Source: Pseudomonas hygromyciniae (GTDB lineage: Bacteria; Pseudomonadota; Gammaproteobacteria; Pseudomonadales; Pseudomonadaceae). From it: 64,000 bases of DNA. Every line of letters begins with the position of its first letter. Within the stretch, counting starts at the first letter, position 1. The DNA is taken from NCBI RefSeq assembly GCF_016925675.1, contig NZ_CP070506.1, forward strand, positions 1,486,501 through 1,550,500. The letters are read 5' to 3'. Positions 47,874-56,394 of the stretch are shown here, in pieces. The translations under genes and the position numbers were made by a program. The notes under the pieces were generated by a model. The model was not told the origin of the DNA and did no database searches. It was given only the letters and a program-made list of their open reading frames with translations.

Positions 47874-47890
47874 GTTTCGCTATGCGGAAC
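47874..47890. promoter_or_regulatory. IclR-type operator 4 before the CoA-ligase gene
   Basis: GTTTCGC-TAT-GCGGAAC fits the shared palindrome fully. It lies between the ligase gene and the end of the enoyl-CoA hydratase gene, overlapping the latter's stop codon by one base. Confidence 0.72.
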
Positions 47891-48690
47891 TATTGATCGG
47901 CTATTCGTAAGCCCTCGAAGTCTGCGGGGCGTTTGTCGAAGAAGGCTGCAATGCCCTCGGCGGCCTCATCGTCCCCCATGGACACCACCATATGGCTGGC
48001 CTCCAACTCCAACTGCTGTTCCAGGGTCGTGCTGCTGGCCTGGCGGCACAGGGTCTTGATTCGCGCCATGGCTCGCTGTGGGCCTGCGCCAACTCGGCTT
48101 GCCAGGGTGATGGCTGCGGGGAGCGCGTCGCCGGGTTCGGTCAGCACATTGACCGCGCCCAAGGCATGCAAGCGCTCACCGCTGATACGCTCACCTGTCA
48201 GGCACAGCTGCGTCAGCACCTGGCGCGAGACAAACTCGGCGAGGAACGCCGTGGCGCCACCATCTGGAGTGAGGCCGACCTTGACGTAGGCCACCGAAAA
48301 CGAAGCGTTACGCGCAACCACCAGCATGTCGCAAGCCAACGCAATCGACAGGCCGGCCCCGGCGGCGGCGCCTTCGACGGCGGCAATCACCGGCTTGCTG
48401 CAATTTTGGATCGCACGGATCAGGTCATGCAGGCCTTCAAGATTGACCCGTCGCGCTGCTGGCGTCATGGCCCGGCGTAATGCCAGGCGCTGCAGATCGC
48501 CGCCGGCGCAAAAGTGGCCGCCAACCCCGGTCAGCACCACGGCGCCAATGGCCGGATCCGCCTCGGCCTGGGCCAGGGCCTGGGGCAATGCTGCATAGAA
48601 CTCGGGGGTGAGCGCATTACGTGCAGCGGGGTTGTTATTGGACAGCACCAGGACAGCGCCTTCACGGCCCACAAGAATCGGTTCACGCAT
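47890..48690 (-). CDS. Enoyl-CoA hydratase/isomerase family protein
   Basis: 266 residues from the ATG at 48690. Crotonase fold: GVGGHFCAGGDLQRL and VEGAAAGAGLSIALACDMLVVA form the two oxyanion-hole segments; KVGLTPDGGATAFLAEFVSRQ follows. The Asp after PDGG suggests a hydratase or isomerase close to PaaG. It extends the cluster's beta-oxidation capacity and is divergent from a LysR gene that may control it. Confidence 0.87.
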   Translation of the reverse strand: MREPILVGREGAVLVLSNNNPAARNALTPEFYAALPQALAQAEADPAIGAVVLTGVGGHFCAGGDLQRLALRRAMTPAARRVNLEGLHDLIRAIQNCSKPVIAAVEGAAAGAGLSIALACDMLVVARNASFSVAYVKVGLTPDGGATAFLAEFVSRQVLTQLCLTGERISGERLHALGAVNVLTEPGDALPAAITLASRVGAGPQRAMARIKTLCRQASSTTLEQQLELEASHMVVSMGDDEAAEGIAAFFDKRPADFEGLRIADQ

Positions 48691-48807
48691 GGTTTCACCT
48701 GTTGTGCTCAGCGGCGGATTATCCGAAGGATTATCGGAATGCAAGGCTTCGTTGACAATCACAGCCCTGATTGACAGGCTGTTCAAAATTCTTTGACAGT
48801 GATCCCC

Positions 48808-49737
48808 ATGGACCTCAAGTCGCTTACCTTGCTGGTCGAAATCATCGATGCGGGCAACCTCAGCGAGGCCGCACGGCGACTCAAAGTCAGCCGGGCCAAT
48901 ATCAGCTACCACCTCAGCCGCCTGGAGCAGTCCATCGGTTTGCAACTGGTGCGGCGCACGACGCGGCGCATTGAGCCGACCGAGATCGGTCTGCGCCTGT
49001 ATGAGCACGGGCGAGCGATTCGCAATGAACTAATGGCGGCGCAAGAGTCGATCTCGTCGCTGGGGCAGAGCCTGCAGGGCAGGGTGCGGGTGAGTGTGCC
49101 CAGCGGTTATGGCCAATGGGTGATGGCCGACTGGCTGCTCGACTTCAAGCGGCTGTACCCGGGGATCGTGCTGGATGTGATGTTCGAAAATCGCGTCGAA
49201 GACCTGATGCGCGATGAAGTGGATATCGCAGTACGGGTCATGTCCGAGCCGCCGCAAAACCTGGTGGCGCGGGACATGGGCGTGTTGCGTTATGTGGCCT
49301 GTGTATCGGCGGCCTATGCCCGGGAACATGGCGTGCCCGGACAACTGAGCGACTTGCGCACCACGCCGCTGATTACCGCGGCGGTGGTCGGCCGACAGTT
49401 GCGCGTTGCGGCATACCTGGACGATGAGCGCCATGAGGTACTGCTGGAGCCCACGCTGATTTCAGAGAACTTCCTGTTTCTGCGCCAAGCGGTATTGGCC
49501 GGGCTGGGCGTAGGGCTGGTGCCGGACTACCTGGTGCAGGACGACGTACGCCAGGGCACGCTGGTGACCGCACTGGACGCCTGGCGGCTGAGCATCTTCG
49601 GCACCAACATGTATATGCTCTACATGCCTGATCACCATCACACCCGCGCGACATCAACTTTCATCGACTTCATGCTCGCCCGGGCCAGAACCACGGAGAT
49701 AGACTGCGCCCCATGTCCATCCAACACGCACTCCTGA
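48808..49737 (+). CDS. LysR-family transcriptional regulator
   Basis: 309 residues. N-terminal winged helix (MDLKSLTLLVEIIDAGNLSEAARRLKVSRANISYHLSRLEQSIG), then a substrate-binding domain (RVRVSVPSGYGQWVMADWLLDFKRLYPGIVLDV). The start at 48808 is used because it gives the usual LysR N-terminus. It diverges from the enoyl-CoA hydratase gene 117 bp away, the classic position for its target. Its end overlaps a PadR gene by 25 bp. Confidence 0.9.
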   Translation: MDLKSLTLLVEIIDAGNLSEAARRLKVSRANISYHLSRLEQSIGLQLVRRTTRRIEPTEIGLRLYEHGRAIRNELMAAQESISSLGQSLQGRVRVSVPSGYGQWVMADWLLDFKRLYPGIVLDVMFENRVEDLMRDEVDIAVRVMSEPPQNLVARDMGVLRYVACVSAAYAREHGVPGQLSDLRTTPLITAAVVGRQLRVAAYLDDERHEVLLEPTLISENFLFLRQAVLAGLGVGLVPDYLVQDDVRQGTLVTALDAWRLSIFGTNMYMLYMPDHHHTRATSTFIDFMLARARTTEIDCAPCPSNTHS

Positions 49738-50243
49738 CCTCGCTCCTGGAAAAACCCTCGACGGGGTATGAGTTGGCCAATCGGTTCGACCGCTCCATGG
49801 GGTACTTCTGGCAAGCCACCCATCAGCAGATCTATCGCGAACTGGGGCGTATGGTCACTGCCGGCTGGCTCATGGCCCAGGACTGCCCCGAGGCCGACAA
49901 GCGGCGCAAAAAAACCTACCAGGTGCTGCCTGCGGGGCGCGAAGAACTGCGGCGTTGGGCCGCCGAACCGCAAGACTCGGGGGACCAGAACCAGGCACTG
50001 CTGATCAAGCTACGTGCCGAGGCGGTAATCGGGCCGTTGGGCCTGCGTGAGGAAGTGCTGCGCCTGATCAAGCAACACCAGGCACTGCTTGAGACGTATC
50101 GGCAGATCGAGCAGCGCGACTTTTCATCTGCATCGTTGACCCGCGCACAGCGCCTGCAATACGTGGTGCTGCGGCGCGGAATCATGATCGAAGAAAGCTG
50201 GCTGGCCTGGGCGGACGAGTTACTGCCATTGATTGAGGCTTGA
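49713..50243 (+). CDS. PadR-family transcriptional regulator
   Basis: 176 residues: PadR winged helix (SIQHALLTSLLEKPSTGYELANRFDRSMGYFWQATHQQIYRELGRMVTAGWL) followed by the alpha-helical C-terminal dimerisation domain (LREEVLRLIKQHQALLETYRQIEQRDF). Family members repress phenolic-acid or stress genes. It begins inside the preceding LysR gene and is translated in another frame, so the two regulators are probably coexpressed. The target is unknown. Confidence 0.88.
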   Translation: MSIQHALLTSLLEKPSTGYELANRFDRSMGYFWQATHQQIYRELGRMVTAGWLMAQDCPEADKRRKKTYQVLPAGREELRRWAAEPQDSGDQNQALLIKLRAEAVIGPLGLREEVLRLIKQHQALLETYRQIEQRDFSSASLTRAQRLQYVVLRRGIMIEESWLAWADELLPLIEA

Positions 50244-50280
50244 GGCCAGGCAGGGGTCGACTTCCCCCAAACTGAAATCC

Positions 50281-51027
50281 CCGCCCCACCACCAATCCCT
50301 GTGGGAGCTGTCGAGCTTTAGCGAGGCTGCGATGGCGGCAGTCCAGCCACTGAAGATGTCGCCTGCTCCACCGCTTTCGCAGCCTCGCCAGGGCTCGACA
50401 GCTCCCACACTTGATCTTCATCCAGCCTGAAATCCCGGACCCGCCGCCAATCCCCTGTGGGAGCTGTCGAGCTTTAGCGAGGCTGCGATGGCGGCAGCAC
50501 AGCTAACAAAGAGTCCACCTGACCCACCGCTTTCGCAGCCTCGCCAGGGCTCGACAGCTCCCACACTTGATCTTCATCCAGACTGAAACCCCGGCCCCAC
50601 CACCAATCCCTGTGGGAGCTGTCGAGCTTTAGCGAGGCTGCGATGGCGGCAGTCCAGCCACTGAAGATGTCGCCTGCTCCACCGCTTTCGCAGCCTCGCC
50701 GGGGCTCGACAGCTCCCACACTTGATCTTCATCCAGACTGAAATCCCGGCCCCACCACCAATCCCCTGTGGGAGCTGTCGAGCTTTAGCGAGGCTGCGAA
50801 GGCGGCAGCACAGCTAACAAAGAGTCCACCTGACCCACCGCTTTCGCAGCCTCGCCAGGGCTCGACAGCTCCCACACTTGATCTTCATCCAACCTGAAAT
50901 CCCGGACCCGCCGCCAATCCCTGTGGGAGCTGTCGAGCTTTAGCGAGGCTGCGATGGCGGCAGCCCAGCCACTGAAGATGTCGCCTGACCCACCGCTTTC
51001 GCAGCCTCGCCGGGGCTCGACAGCTCT
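50281..51027. repeat. Five-copy REPIN array with alternating unit types
   Basis: GTGGGAGCTGTCGAGC recurs at 50301, 50457, 50612, 50768 and 50923, a period of 155-156 bp. Each unit is an inverted pair (GTGGGAGCTGTCGAGC...GCTCGACAGCTCCCAC) plus a short linker. Loop sequences alternate: units 1, 3 and 5 carry CCAGCCACTGAAGATGTCGC, while units 2 and 4 carry CACAGCTAACAAAGAGTCCA. No gene is seen in this 790-bp gap. Confidence 0.93.
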
Positions 51028-51034
51028 TGGGCCT

Positions 51035-52009
51035 TTAATGAGTAGCGCTGAGGTCCAGGCGTTTACGTGAGGCTTGATACTCGCCCTTGAGCCGCTCGAT
51101 CAGCTTGCTGGCAGGGAGTACCGACTTGACCGCGCCGACGCCTTGGCCGGCCCCCCAGATATCTTTCCATGCCTTGGCCTTGGCTCCGTCACCGGTGCCG
51201 AAGTTCATTTTCGAGGGGTCGGACACCGGCAGTTCATCCGGGTCCAGGCCGCTGTTGGCGATGCTTTGACGCAGGTAGTTGCCATGCACGCCGGTAAACA
51301 GGTTGGAGTAGACAATGTCATCGGCCGAGCTTTCGACAATCATTTGTTTGTAGGCCGCCTGGGCATGGGCTTCTTCAGTGGCGATAAATGCCGAGCCTAT
51401 GTAGGCCAGGTCAGCCCCTGCCGCCTGTGCGGCAAGTATCCCGTTGCCGTGTGAAATAGCCCCCGAAAGCAGCAGCGGGCCGTCGAACCATTCACGAATT
51501 TCCTGGATAAGCGCAAAGGGCGAAATCTTCCCCGCATGGCCACCAGCACCTGCTGCCACGGCAATCAGGCCGTCGGCGCCTTTCTCGATGGCTTTTTTGG
51601 CGAAGGTATTGTTGATCACGTCGTGCAGCACGATGCCGCCGTAGGCGTGCACCGCGTCATTCACATCCACCCGCGCACCCAGGGAGGTGATGATGATCGG
51701 GACTTTGTACTTGGCGCACAGGGCCAGGTCGTGTTCGAGGCGATCATTGGACTTGTGCACGATCTGGTTGACCGCAAACGGCGCAGAGGGCTTGTCCGGA
51801 TGCAGGGCATCGTACGCGGCCAACTCGGTGGTGATTTGCTTGAGCCACTCCTCCAGCACCGGTGCCGGCCGTGCATTCAGCGCCGGGAACGAACCCACCA
51901 CGCCCGCCTTGCACTGGGCGATTACCAGCTGCGGGCTGGAAATAATAAACAGCGGCGAACACACCACTGGAATCGAAAGACGGCCTTGCAACACAGCGGG
52001 GAGAGTCAT
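51035..52009 (-). CDS. NAD(P)H-dependent flavin oxidoreductase (nitronate monooxygenase family)
   Basis: 324 residues with an FMN-binding TIM barrel: IPVVCSPLFIISSPQLVIAQCKAGVVGSFPALNARP at the start, AAGAGGHAGKISPFALIQEI and HGNGILAAQAAGADLAYIGSAFIATEEA as phosphate-binding and active-site segments. These match class I nitronate monooxygenases / 2-nitropropane dioxygenase-like enzymes. It probably oxidises nitronates or acts as a general flavin oxidoreductase. It stands alone, downstream of no clear partner. Confidence 0.87.
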   Translation of the reverse strand: MTLPAVLQGRLSIPVVCSPLFIISSPQLVIAQCKAGVVGSFPALNARPAPVLEEWLKQITTELAAYDALHPDKPSAPFAVNQIVHKSNDRLEHDLALCAKYKVPIIITSLGARVDVNDAVHAYGGIVLHDVINNTFAKKAIEKGADGLIAVAAGAGGHAGKISPFALIQEIREWFDGPLLLSGAISHGNGILAAQAAGADLAYIGSAFIATEEAHAQAAYKQMIVESSADDIVYSNLFTGVHGNYLRQSIANSGLDPDELPVSDPSKMNFGTGDGAKAKAWKDIWGAGQGVGAVKSVLPASKLIERLKGEYQASRKRLDLSATH

Positions 52010-52175
52010 GGCGGCTCCAATCGGATCGGGTGTCGGGTACCCGGCGACGAGAAATTAGCAGGCTGAATTTTAATATGCAACCAGTTGCATAGTTGTCCGG
52101 CCATTACCCGCAACAAATGTGTTTGCTGTTCTATGCTTGCTTGGCGGGACTCATTCTTAAGGACGGGAGATAGGT

Positions 52176-52322
52176 ATGACCAATGAACCCAAGCCACACG
52201 ACGAGACGCAGCAGGAGCGCGCCCGGCAGCGTCGTGAGGAAGAGAAACCACAGACCTGGAAGCACCCGGACGACGGTACGGAACTGTCCGAGCGCGATCA
52301 GGAACGTCCGCTGAAACCCTGA
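52176..52322 (+). CDS. Small hydrophilic protein, unknown
   Basis: A 48-codon gene with a good GGGAG site 8 bases before the ATG. The product is very rich in Glu, Arg, Gln, Asp and Pro, with no hydrophobic segment and a WKHPDDGTELSERDQE core. Such short charged proteins are common in Pseudomonas and have no assigned function. It lies between two minus-strand genes, with its own promoter region in the AT-richer gap near 52080-52140. Confidence 0.65.
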   Translation: MTNEPKPHDETQQERARQRREEEKPQTWKHPDDGTELSERDQERPLKP

Positions 52323-52339
52323 CGGCTGCCGGGTGCGTG

Positions 52340-52732
52340 TCAGTTTTGGATCGGCGTACACAGTTCCACCAGCGTTCCATCCGGGCAACGCACATACGAC
52401 ACCACCTGGCCCCAGGGCTTGCTGCTTGGCGCCGTCAGTTCGCTTGCACCGGCGCTTAGCGCCTTGGCGTGGGCGGCCGGCACGTCATCGGTGACGAACC
52501 CCAACTCCATGCCCAGTGGTTGTTTCGAGCTGTGGGCTGCCACGTGCCCGCCGCGAAAATTCATGTCCCCCAGCTCATGGGCCGCGAAGGACAAGGTCGT
52601 GCCGCCCGTTTCCAGCTCGCCATAGGTGCCTGATTCATGCAGGAAACGACGGCTGAAACCGAAGGCGTCTTCAAAAAATTGCAGGGACGCGGCGACGTCC
52701 GGGACGTAGACGATGGTGTAGGCGAATTTCAT
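52340..52732 (-). CDS. VOC-family (glyoxalase/bleomycin resistance-like) protein
   Basis: 130 residues with the VOC repeat layout: MKFAYTIVYVPDVAASLQFFEDAFGF opens module 1 and MELGFVTDDVPAAHAKALSAGA opens module 2, ending YVRCPDGTLVELCTP with the metal-ligand Glu. Members may be glyoxalase-like enzymes or bind small molecules; the substrate is unknown. The start at 52732 is preferred over an ATG at 52747. Confidence 0.85.
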   Translation of the reverse strand: MKFAYTIVYVPDVAASLQFFEDAFGFSRRFLHESGTYGELETGGTTLSFAAHELGDMNFRGGHVAAHSSKQPLGMELGFVTDDVPAAHAKALSAGASELTAPSSKPWGQVVSYVRCPDGTLVELCTPIQN

Positions 52733-52765
52733 GGTTAAGCGCTCCATGCTTGAGTGAGATGGCAA

Positions 52766-52957
52766 TTAAAGAGTGCCTGCCGATACCAGCAAGGCCGTAG
52801 GAAACCCCGACGCGAGCACCAGGTACGCAACGATCGCGGCCAGGCATAACCCGACAAATACCCGCAACAGTGTCCGGGCGGTGGGGTGGGCGATGAACTT
52901 GATGGACCAGATGCACATCCCGGCCATCAGAACAGCCAGGACAAGAATGACCAGCAC
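52766..52957 (-). CDS. Small two-helix membrane protein, start uncertain
   Basis: The frame ending at 52766 codes for VILVLAVLMAGMCIWSIKF and VFVGLCLAAIVAYLVLASGF, two clear membrane helices joined by a short polar loop. A GTG at 52957 gives 63 residues; the only upstream ATG (53089) would overlap the start of the divergent LysR gene. Composition is convincingly protein-like, but the start and expression are unsure. No family is recognised. Confidence 0.45.
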   Translation of the reverse strand: MLVILVLAVLMAGMCIWSIKFIAHPTARTLLRVFVGLCLAAIVAYLVLASGFPTALLVSAGTL

Positions 52958-53087
52958 GGTGATGTTCTCGGTTGCCGTAAGAAGCTGATTTATAGTCTCA
53001 AACCCTTGGCTTGGATAGTCTGCACATAGACGCAGGGCTCGCTGTGTTCCTAAACTGCCGACTGTCTTGGGCTGTGGTGCGCGTGCC

Positions 53088-53990
53088 ATGAATCGCAATG
53101 AATTACGCAAGGCCGATATCAATCTGATGGTGGTCTTTGAAACGCTGATGCTCGAGCGCAACGTGACACGCGCGGCAGAGAAGCTGTTTCTCGGCCAGCC
53201 GACGATCAGCGCGGCCCTCAATCGCCTGCGCACGTTGTTCAACGACCCGCTGTTTATCCGCGTCGGCCATCGCATGGAACCCACGGCGCGGGCCGAGGAA
53301 CTTATCCTGCATCTGTCGCCGGCCCTGGACTCGCTGTCGGCGGCGTTGAGTCTTACCCATGATTTCGACCCGTCTGTCAGCACCATGACCTTTCGCATCG
53401 GCCTGTCCGATGACGTGGAGTTCGGCCTGTTGCCGCCGCTGCTGCGTGCCCTGCGCACCGAAGCGCCACAGGTGGTATTTGTGGTGCAGCATGTGGATTA
53501 CTGGCGCATCCCGGATTTGCTGGCATCGGGCGATATTACCGTCGGCATCACCCAGACTCGCGGTCTGCCGGCCAATGCCAAGCGCAAGTTGTTGCGCCAT
53601 ATCCGCCCCAGCGTGCTGCGCGCCGATGCCTCGGACCAACCGCTGACCCTCGATGAATACTGCTCACGGCCCCATGTGCTGGTGTCTCACACCGCCAACG
53701 TCGCCGGTTTTGCCGATGAGTGGCTGGCGGAAATTGGTCGCAAGCGGCACGTGGTGTTATCCGTGCCGCAATACAGCTCCTTGCCGGCATTGCTGGCCGG
53801 CACCGATATGATCGCCAGCCTGCCGGACTATGCGGCCCAGGCCATGGCGGCGGCGGGCAACCTGTTTTGCGAGCCGTTCCCGTTCGACACGCCGACACTG
53901 GACCTGTCCATGGTCTGGCTCAGTCACGTTGACAGCGACCCCGCCGAACGCTGGATGCGCTCAAGGCTGGAAGCCTTTATGAGGGGCTGA
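53088..53990 (+). CDS. LysR-family transcriptional regulator
   Basis: 300 residues from the ATG at 53088. Winged helix MNRNELRKADINLMVVFETLMLERNVTRAAEKLFLGQPTISAALNRLRTLFNDPLFIRVGHRMEPT, then a LysR effector domain (STMTFRIGLSDDVEFGLLPPLLRAL). The N-terminus is of the NodD/SyrM-like subgroup. It converges with another LysR gene with a 5-bp gap. The target is unknown; the small membrane gene upstream is one possibility. Confidence 0.88.
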   Translation: MNRNELRKADINLMVVFETLMLERNVTRAAEKLFLGQPTISAALNRLRTLFNDPLFIRVGHRMEPTARAEELILHLSPALDSLSAALSLTHDFDPSVSTMTFRIGLSDDVEFGLLPPLLRALRTEAPQVVFVVQHVDYWRIPDLLASGDITVGITQTRGLPANAKRKLLRHIRPSVLRADASDQPLTLDEYCSRPHVLVSHTANVAGFADEWLAEIGRKRHVVLSVPQYSSLPALLAGTDMIASLPDYAAQAMAAAGNLFCEPFPFDTPTLDLSMVWLSHVDSDPAERWMRSRLEAFMRG

Positions 53991-53995
53991 GAACG

Positions 53996-54952
53996 TCACG
54001 CATGGGCTTGTGTTGCCGCTTCCAGCTTGAGGCTTGCCGCTGCCGTGGCCACCTGCTCCCGAAACCACAGGTTGGCGCTTTCCTGCTCGCTGGCGTCGTT
54101 CCACTGCATATCCAGGGTAAATCCCGGCAGGCCGTTGGGTGCTTCGCAGTGGCTAAACTGCGGCGCCACGGCCAGCAACTGTTGCACGCGCCGGGGCAGG
54201 GTGACGATGAAGTCGGTGCCGGCAATCATCTTCAGCGCTGCGCTGTAGCTGTTGGCCCGGGCAATGACCTGACGCTTGTGGGCCTGGCGGGCCAGCCAGC
54301 CGTCGATCATGTTGGTGTCTGAGGTCCAGGGCGTAGGGAACACATGGCGTCGGGCCACAAAGGATTGCAAGCTGAATGCCGGCTCCCGGGGGGCGGCGCG
54401 TTTGTCGAAGACGCAGACCAGATCGTCCTCCAGCAGCATCTGGGTCCTCAGGTCTTTGTGCTCGCGATGAAAGTGCGGGCCGAAGCAGATCACCAGGTCC
54501 AGGCGCCCGTCACGCAGCGCTTCGATGGGAATCTCGGTTTCCAGCTTCTGCACGTTGACGATCACCGGCAGGTCGGCATGATCGAAGTGTTTCAACAATC
54601 TGGGCAGGATCAGTTGCTCGAAGTACTCGGGCGCACAAAGGTTGAAGGTGACGGCTTTTTGCTTGGGGTCGAACGTCTGCGCGCCTGCATGGCAGAGGTT
54701 GATGCTTTCGAGGATTTTCTGCACATGGCCATACATGGTGCTGGCCTTGTAGGTCGGGCGCATGCCGGCGCGGGTATTGATAAACAGGTCGTCCTCAAAG
54801 CTGGTGCGCAGCTTCTTGAGGCTGTAACTGACGGTGGACTGGCTGACAAACAGGGTTTCGGACACATCGGTGACGCTGCTTTGCTCATACACAGCGACAA
54901 ACACCATCAGATCCTGCATATCGAGCTTTCTAAGCAAGTTGCTGTTTAGCAT
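53996..54952 (-). CDS. LysR-family transcriptional regulator
   Basis: 318 residues from the ATG at 54952. DNA-binding domain LRKLDMQDLMVFVAVYEQSSVTDVSETLFVSQSTVSYSLKKLRTSFEDDLFINTRAGMRPT and an effector domain follow. It resembles its convergent neighbour in N-terminal layout (a FxxxYEQ/L...SQSTVSYSLKKLR variant). A 27-bp perfect-armed palindrome at 55025-55051 lies 73 bp upstream of the start and may be its binding site. Confidence 0.88.
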   Translation of the reverse strand: MLNSNLLRKLDMQDLMVFVAVYEQSSVTDVSETLFVSQSTVSYSLKKLRTSFEDDLFINTRAGMRPTYKASTMYGHVQKILESINLCHAGAQTFDPKQKAVTFNLCAPEYFEQLILPRLLKHFDHADLPVIVNVQKLETEIPIEALRDGRLDLVICFGPHFHREHKDLRTQMLLEDDLVCVFDKRAAPREPAFSLQSFVARRHVFPTPWTSDTNMIDGWLARQAHKRQVIARANSYSAALKMIAGTDFIVTLPRRVQQLLAVAPQFSHCEAPNGLPGFTLDMQWNDASEQESANLWFREQVATAAASLKLEAATQAHA

Positions 54953-55018
54953 TCGTTCCGTCCGTGAGTCTGTTGCGCAACCGCAGCGCAAACAAGACAA
55001 AATGTTAACGGAACGCTC

Positions 55019-55065
55019 GTCCCAATAGAAAGGTCTGTCGGACCTTTCTATGTTCATTGTGGGAC
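55019..55065. promoter_or_regulatory. Nested palindrome between LysR and MFS genes
   Basis: The inner arms ATAGAAAGGTC and GACCTTTCTAT flank TGTCG, and outer arms GTCCCA (55019) and TGGGAC (55060) extend the symmetry. There is no T run in either direction, so an operator is more likely than a terminator. Confidence 0.6.
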
Positions 55066-55089
55066 AGATACTGTTTGGAACACGACGCC

Positions 55090-56277
55090 CTAGCGGATAT
55101 GCCGTGCATAGTGGCGTGGGTCGAAGCGCAGGACGATCAATAACATCACCACCACCACGGCGGTGAGTGACCACCAGGCCCATTCGAAACTGCCCAGTTG
55201 GTCGCGGATCATCCCGGCAATCAGCGGCGATACACCAGCAATCAGGTAGCCGATACCCTGCACGAATGCCGTCAGGCCACCGGCGCGGCGTGGGTTGTCC
55301 AGATGGTCAAGGGACAGGATCAGGCTCATCGGAAACAGCCCGCCAATGCCCAGGCCCAGCAGGCATGGCCACAGTAATGTGAGGTGCTGCGGCGAAAGGA
55401 TCAGGCCACAGAAGCCTGCGATGATCAGCACCAGCAACACGGCAACCACGCTGCGCTTGTCCTGCCGCCGGTTGGCGATGGCCGGGGTGATCAGCCCGGA
55501 GACCACTTCCATGGCCGTCAGGAAACCCAGCAGCAGGCCGGCGTTCTGTTCGCTCCAGCCCTGCTCGACGTAGTACGGCGCCAGCCACGCCAGTACGCAG
55601 GTGTAGGAAGCGGTACCGAGACCGAAGAAAATCGCCAGCAACCACGCGCGGCGATTACCGAAAAATGACTCCTGTGGGCCCGCGCCGGCTGGGGGCAGGG
55701 GTGGCAATGCCGCGCGCTGGGCGTACCAGAACAGCAGTGCCAATACCGCAAGCACCGCCCAGATTGCCAGGCCGATGCGCCAACTGCCGGTCTGCACCTG
55801 GATGAATGGCGAGAATGACGCCGCCAATGCCGCACCGCCCATGATCGCGGTGACATACAGGCCCATGAACAACGAAACGTTGTCGCGAAAGTGCGACTTG
55901 ATCAGGGCGGGCATCAACGCCTGGATCAACGCAATGCCCACGCCGGCGGCAATGGCGCTGAGGATCAATTCGGCCGCAGAGTCGAGAAACAGCCGCGACA
56001 GGGTGGCGAGGCCAATCACCACCAGCGACAGCACGATACTGCGATGCTCACCCAGTCGTTTGCCCAAGCCGATGCCAAAGAACATCGCCAAGCCCATCGC
56101 CATCACCGGCAGCATGGTCAACAACGAAGCGGTGCTGAAACTCAGGGGCACATCGCCGCGAATCGACGATAACAAAGGCCCGACCGCCGCCATGGAGGGG
56201 CGCAGGTTCAGGGCCACCAGCACAACGCTGAGCATCAGCCAGAGGGCGGTGGTGGGTTTGGCGTGGACGTTTTCCAT
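55090..56277 (-). CDS. MFS transporter, CynX/NimT type
   Basis: 395 residues from the ATG at 56277, with 12 membrane segments: ALWLMLSVVLVALNLRPSMAAVGPLLSSIR at the start and GIGYLIAGVSPLIAGMIRDQLG near the end are characteristic of the CynX/2-nitroimidazole transporter subfamily. The substrate is not predictable. The MFS gene is followed on the same strand by the LysR gene at 53996, beyond the palindrome. Confidence 0.85.
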   Translation of the reverse strand: MENVHAKPTTALWLMLSVVLVALNLRPSMAAVGPLLSSIRGDVPLSFSTASLLTMLPVMAMGLAMFFGIGLGKRLGEHRSIVLSLVVIGLATLSRLFLDSAAELILSAIAAGVGIALIQALMPALIKSHFRDNVSLFMGLYVTAIMGGAALAASFSPFIQVQTGSWRIGLAIWAVLAVLALLFWYAQRAALPPLPPAGAGPQESFFGNRRAWLLAIFFGLGTASYTCVLAWLAPYYVEQGWSEQNAGLLLGFLTAMEVVSGLITPAIANRRQDKRSVVAVLLVLIIAGFCGLILSPQHLTLLWPCLLGLGIGGLFPMSLILSLDHLDNPRRAGGLTAFVQGIGYLIAGVSPLIAGMIRDQLGSFEWAWWSLTAVVVVMLLIVLRFDPRHYARHIR

Positions 56278-56394
56278 GGGCGGACCTTGAGCGGACAAGG
56301 TCGCTATTAGGCGGCCGCCCAGGGCGGGGGGCAAATGAGAAAGTCGCAGGCGCTATTGAAAAAACAGGCGCCGCTTTGTCGAATGCACACCTGA

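Noticed and set aside
50281..51027. CRISPR array suggested by regular repeats
   Set aside because: Units are 155 bp with internal inverted symmetry and repeated rather than unique loops, and no cas genes are present.
53459..55183. Longer start for the minus-strand LysR gene at 55183
   Set aside because: The added 77 residues do not resemble a LysR N-terminus and run through the 55019-55065 palindrome.
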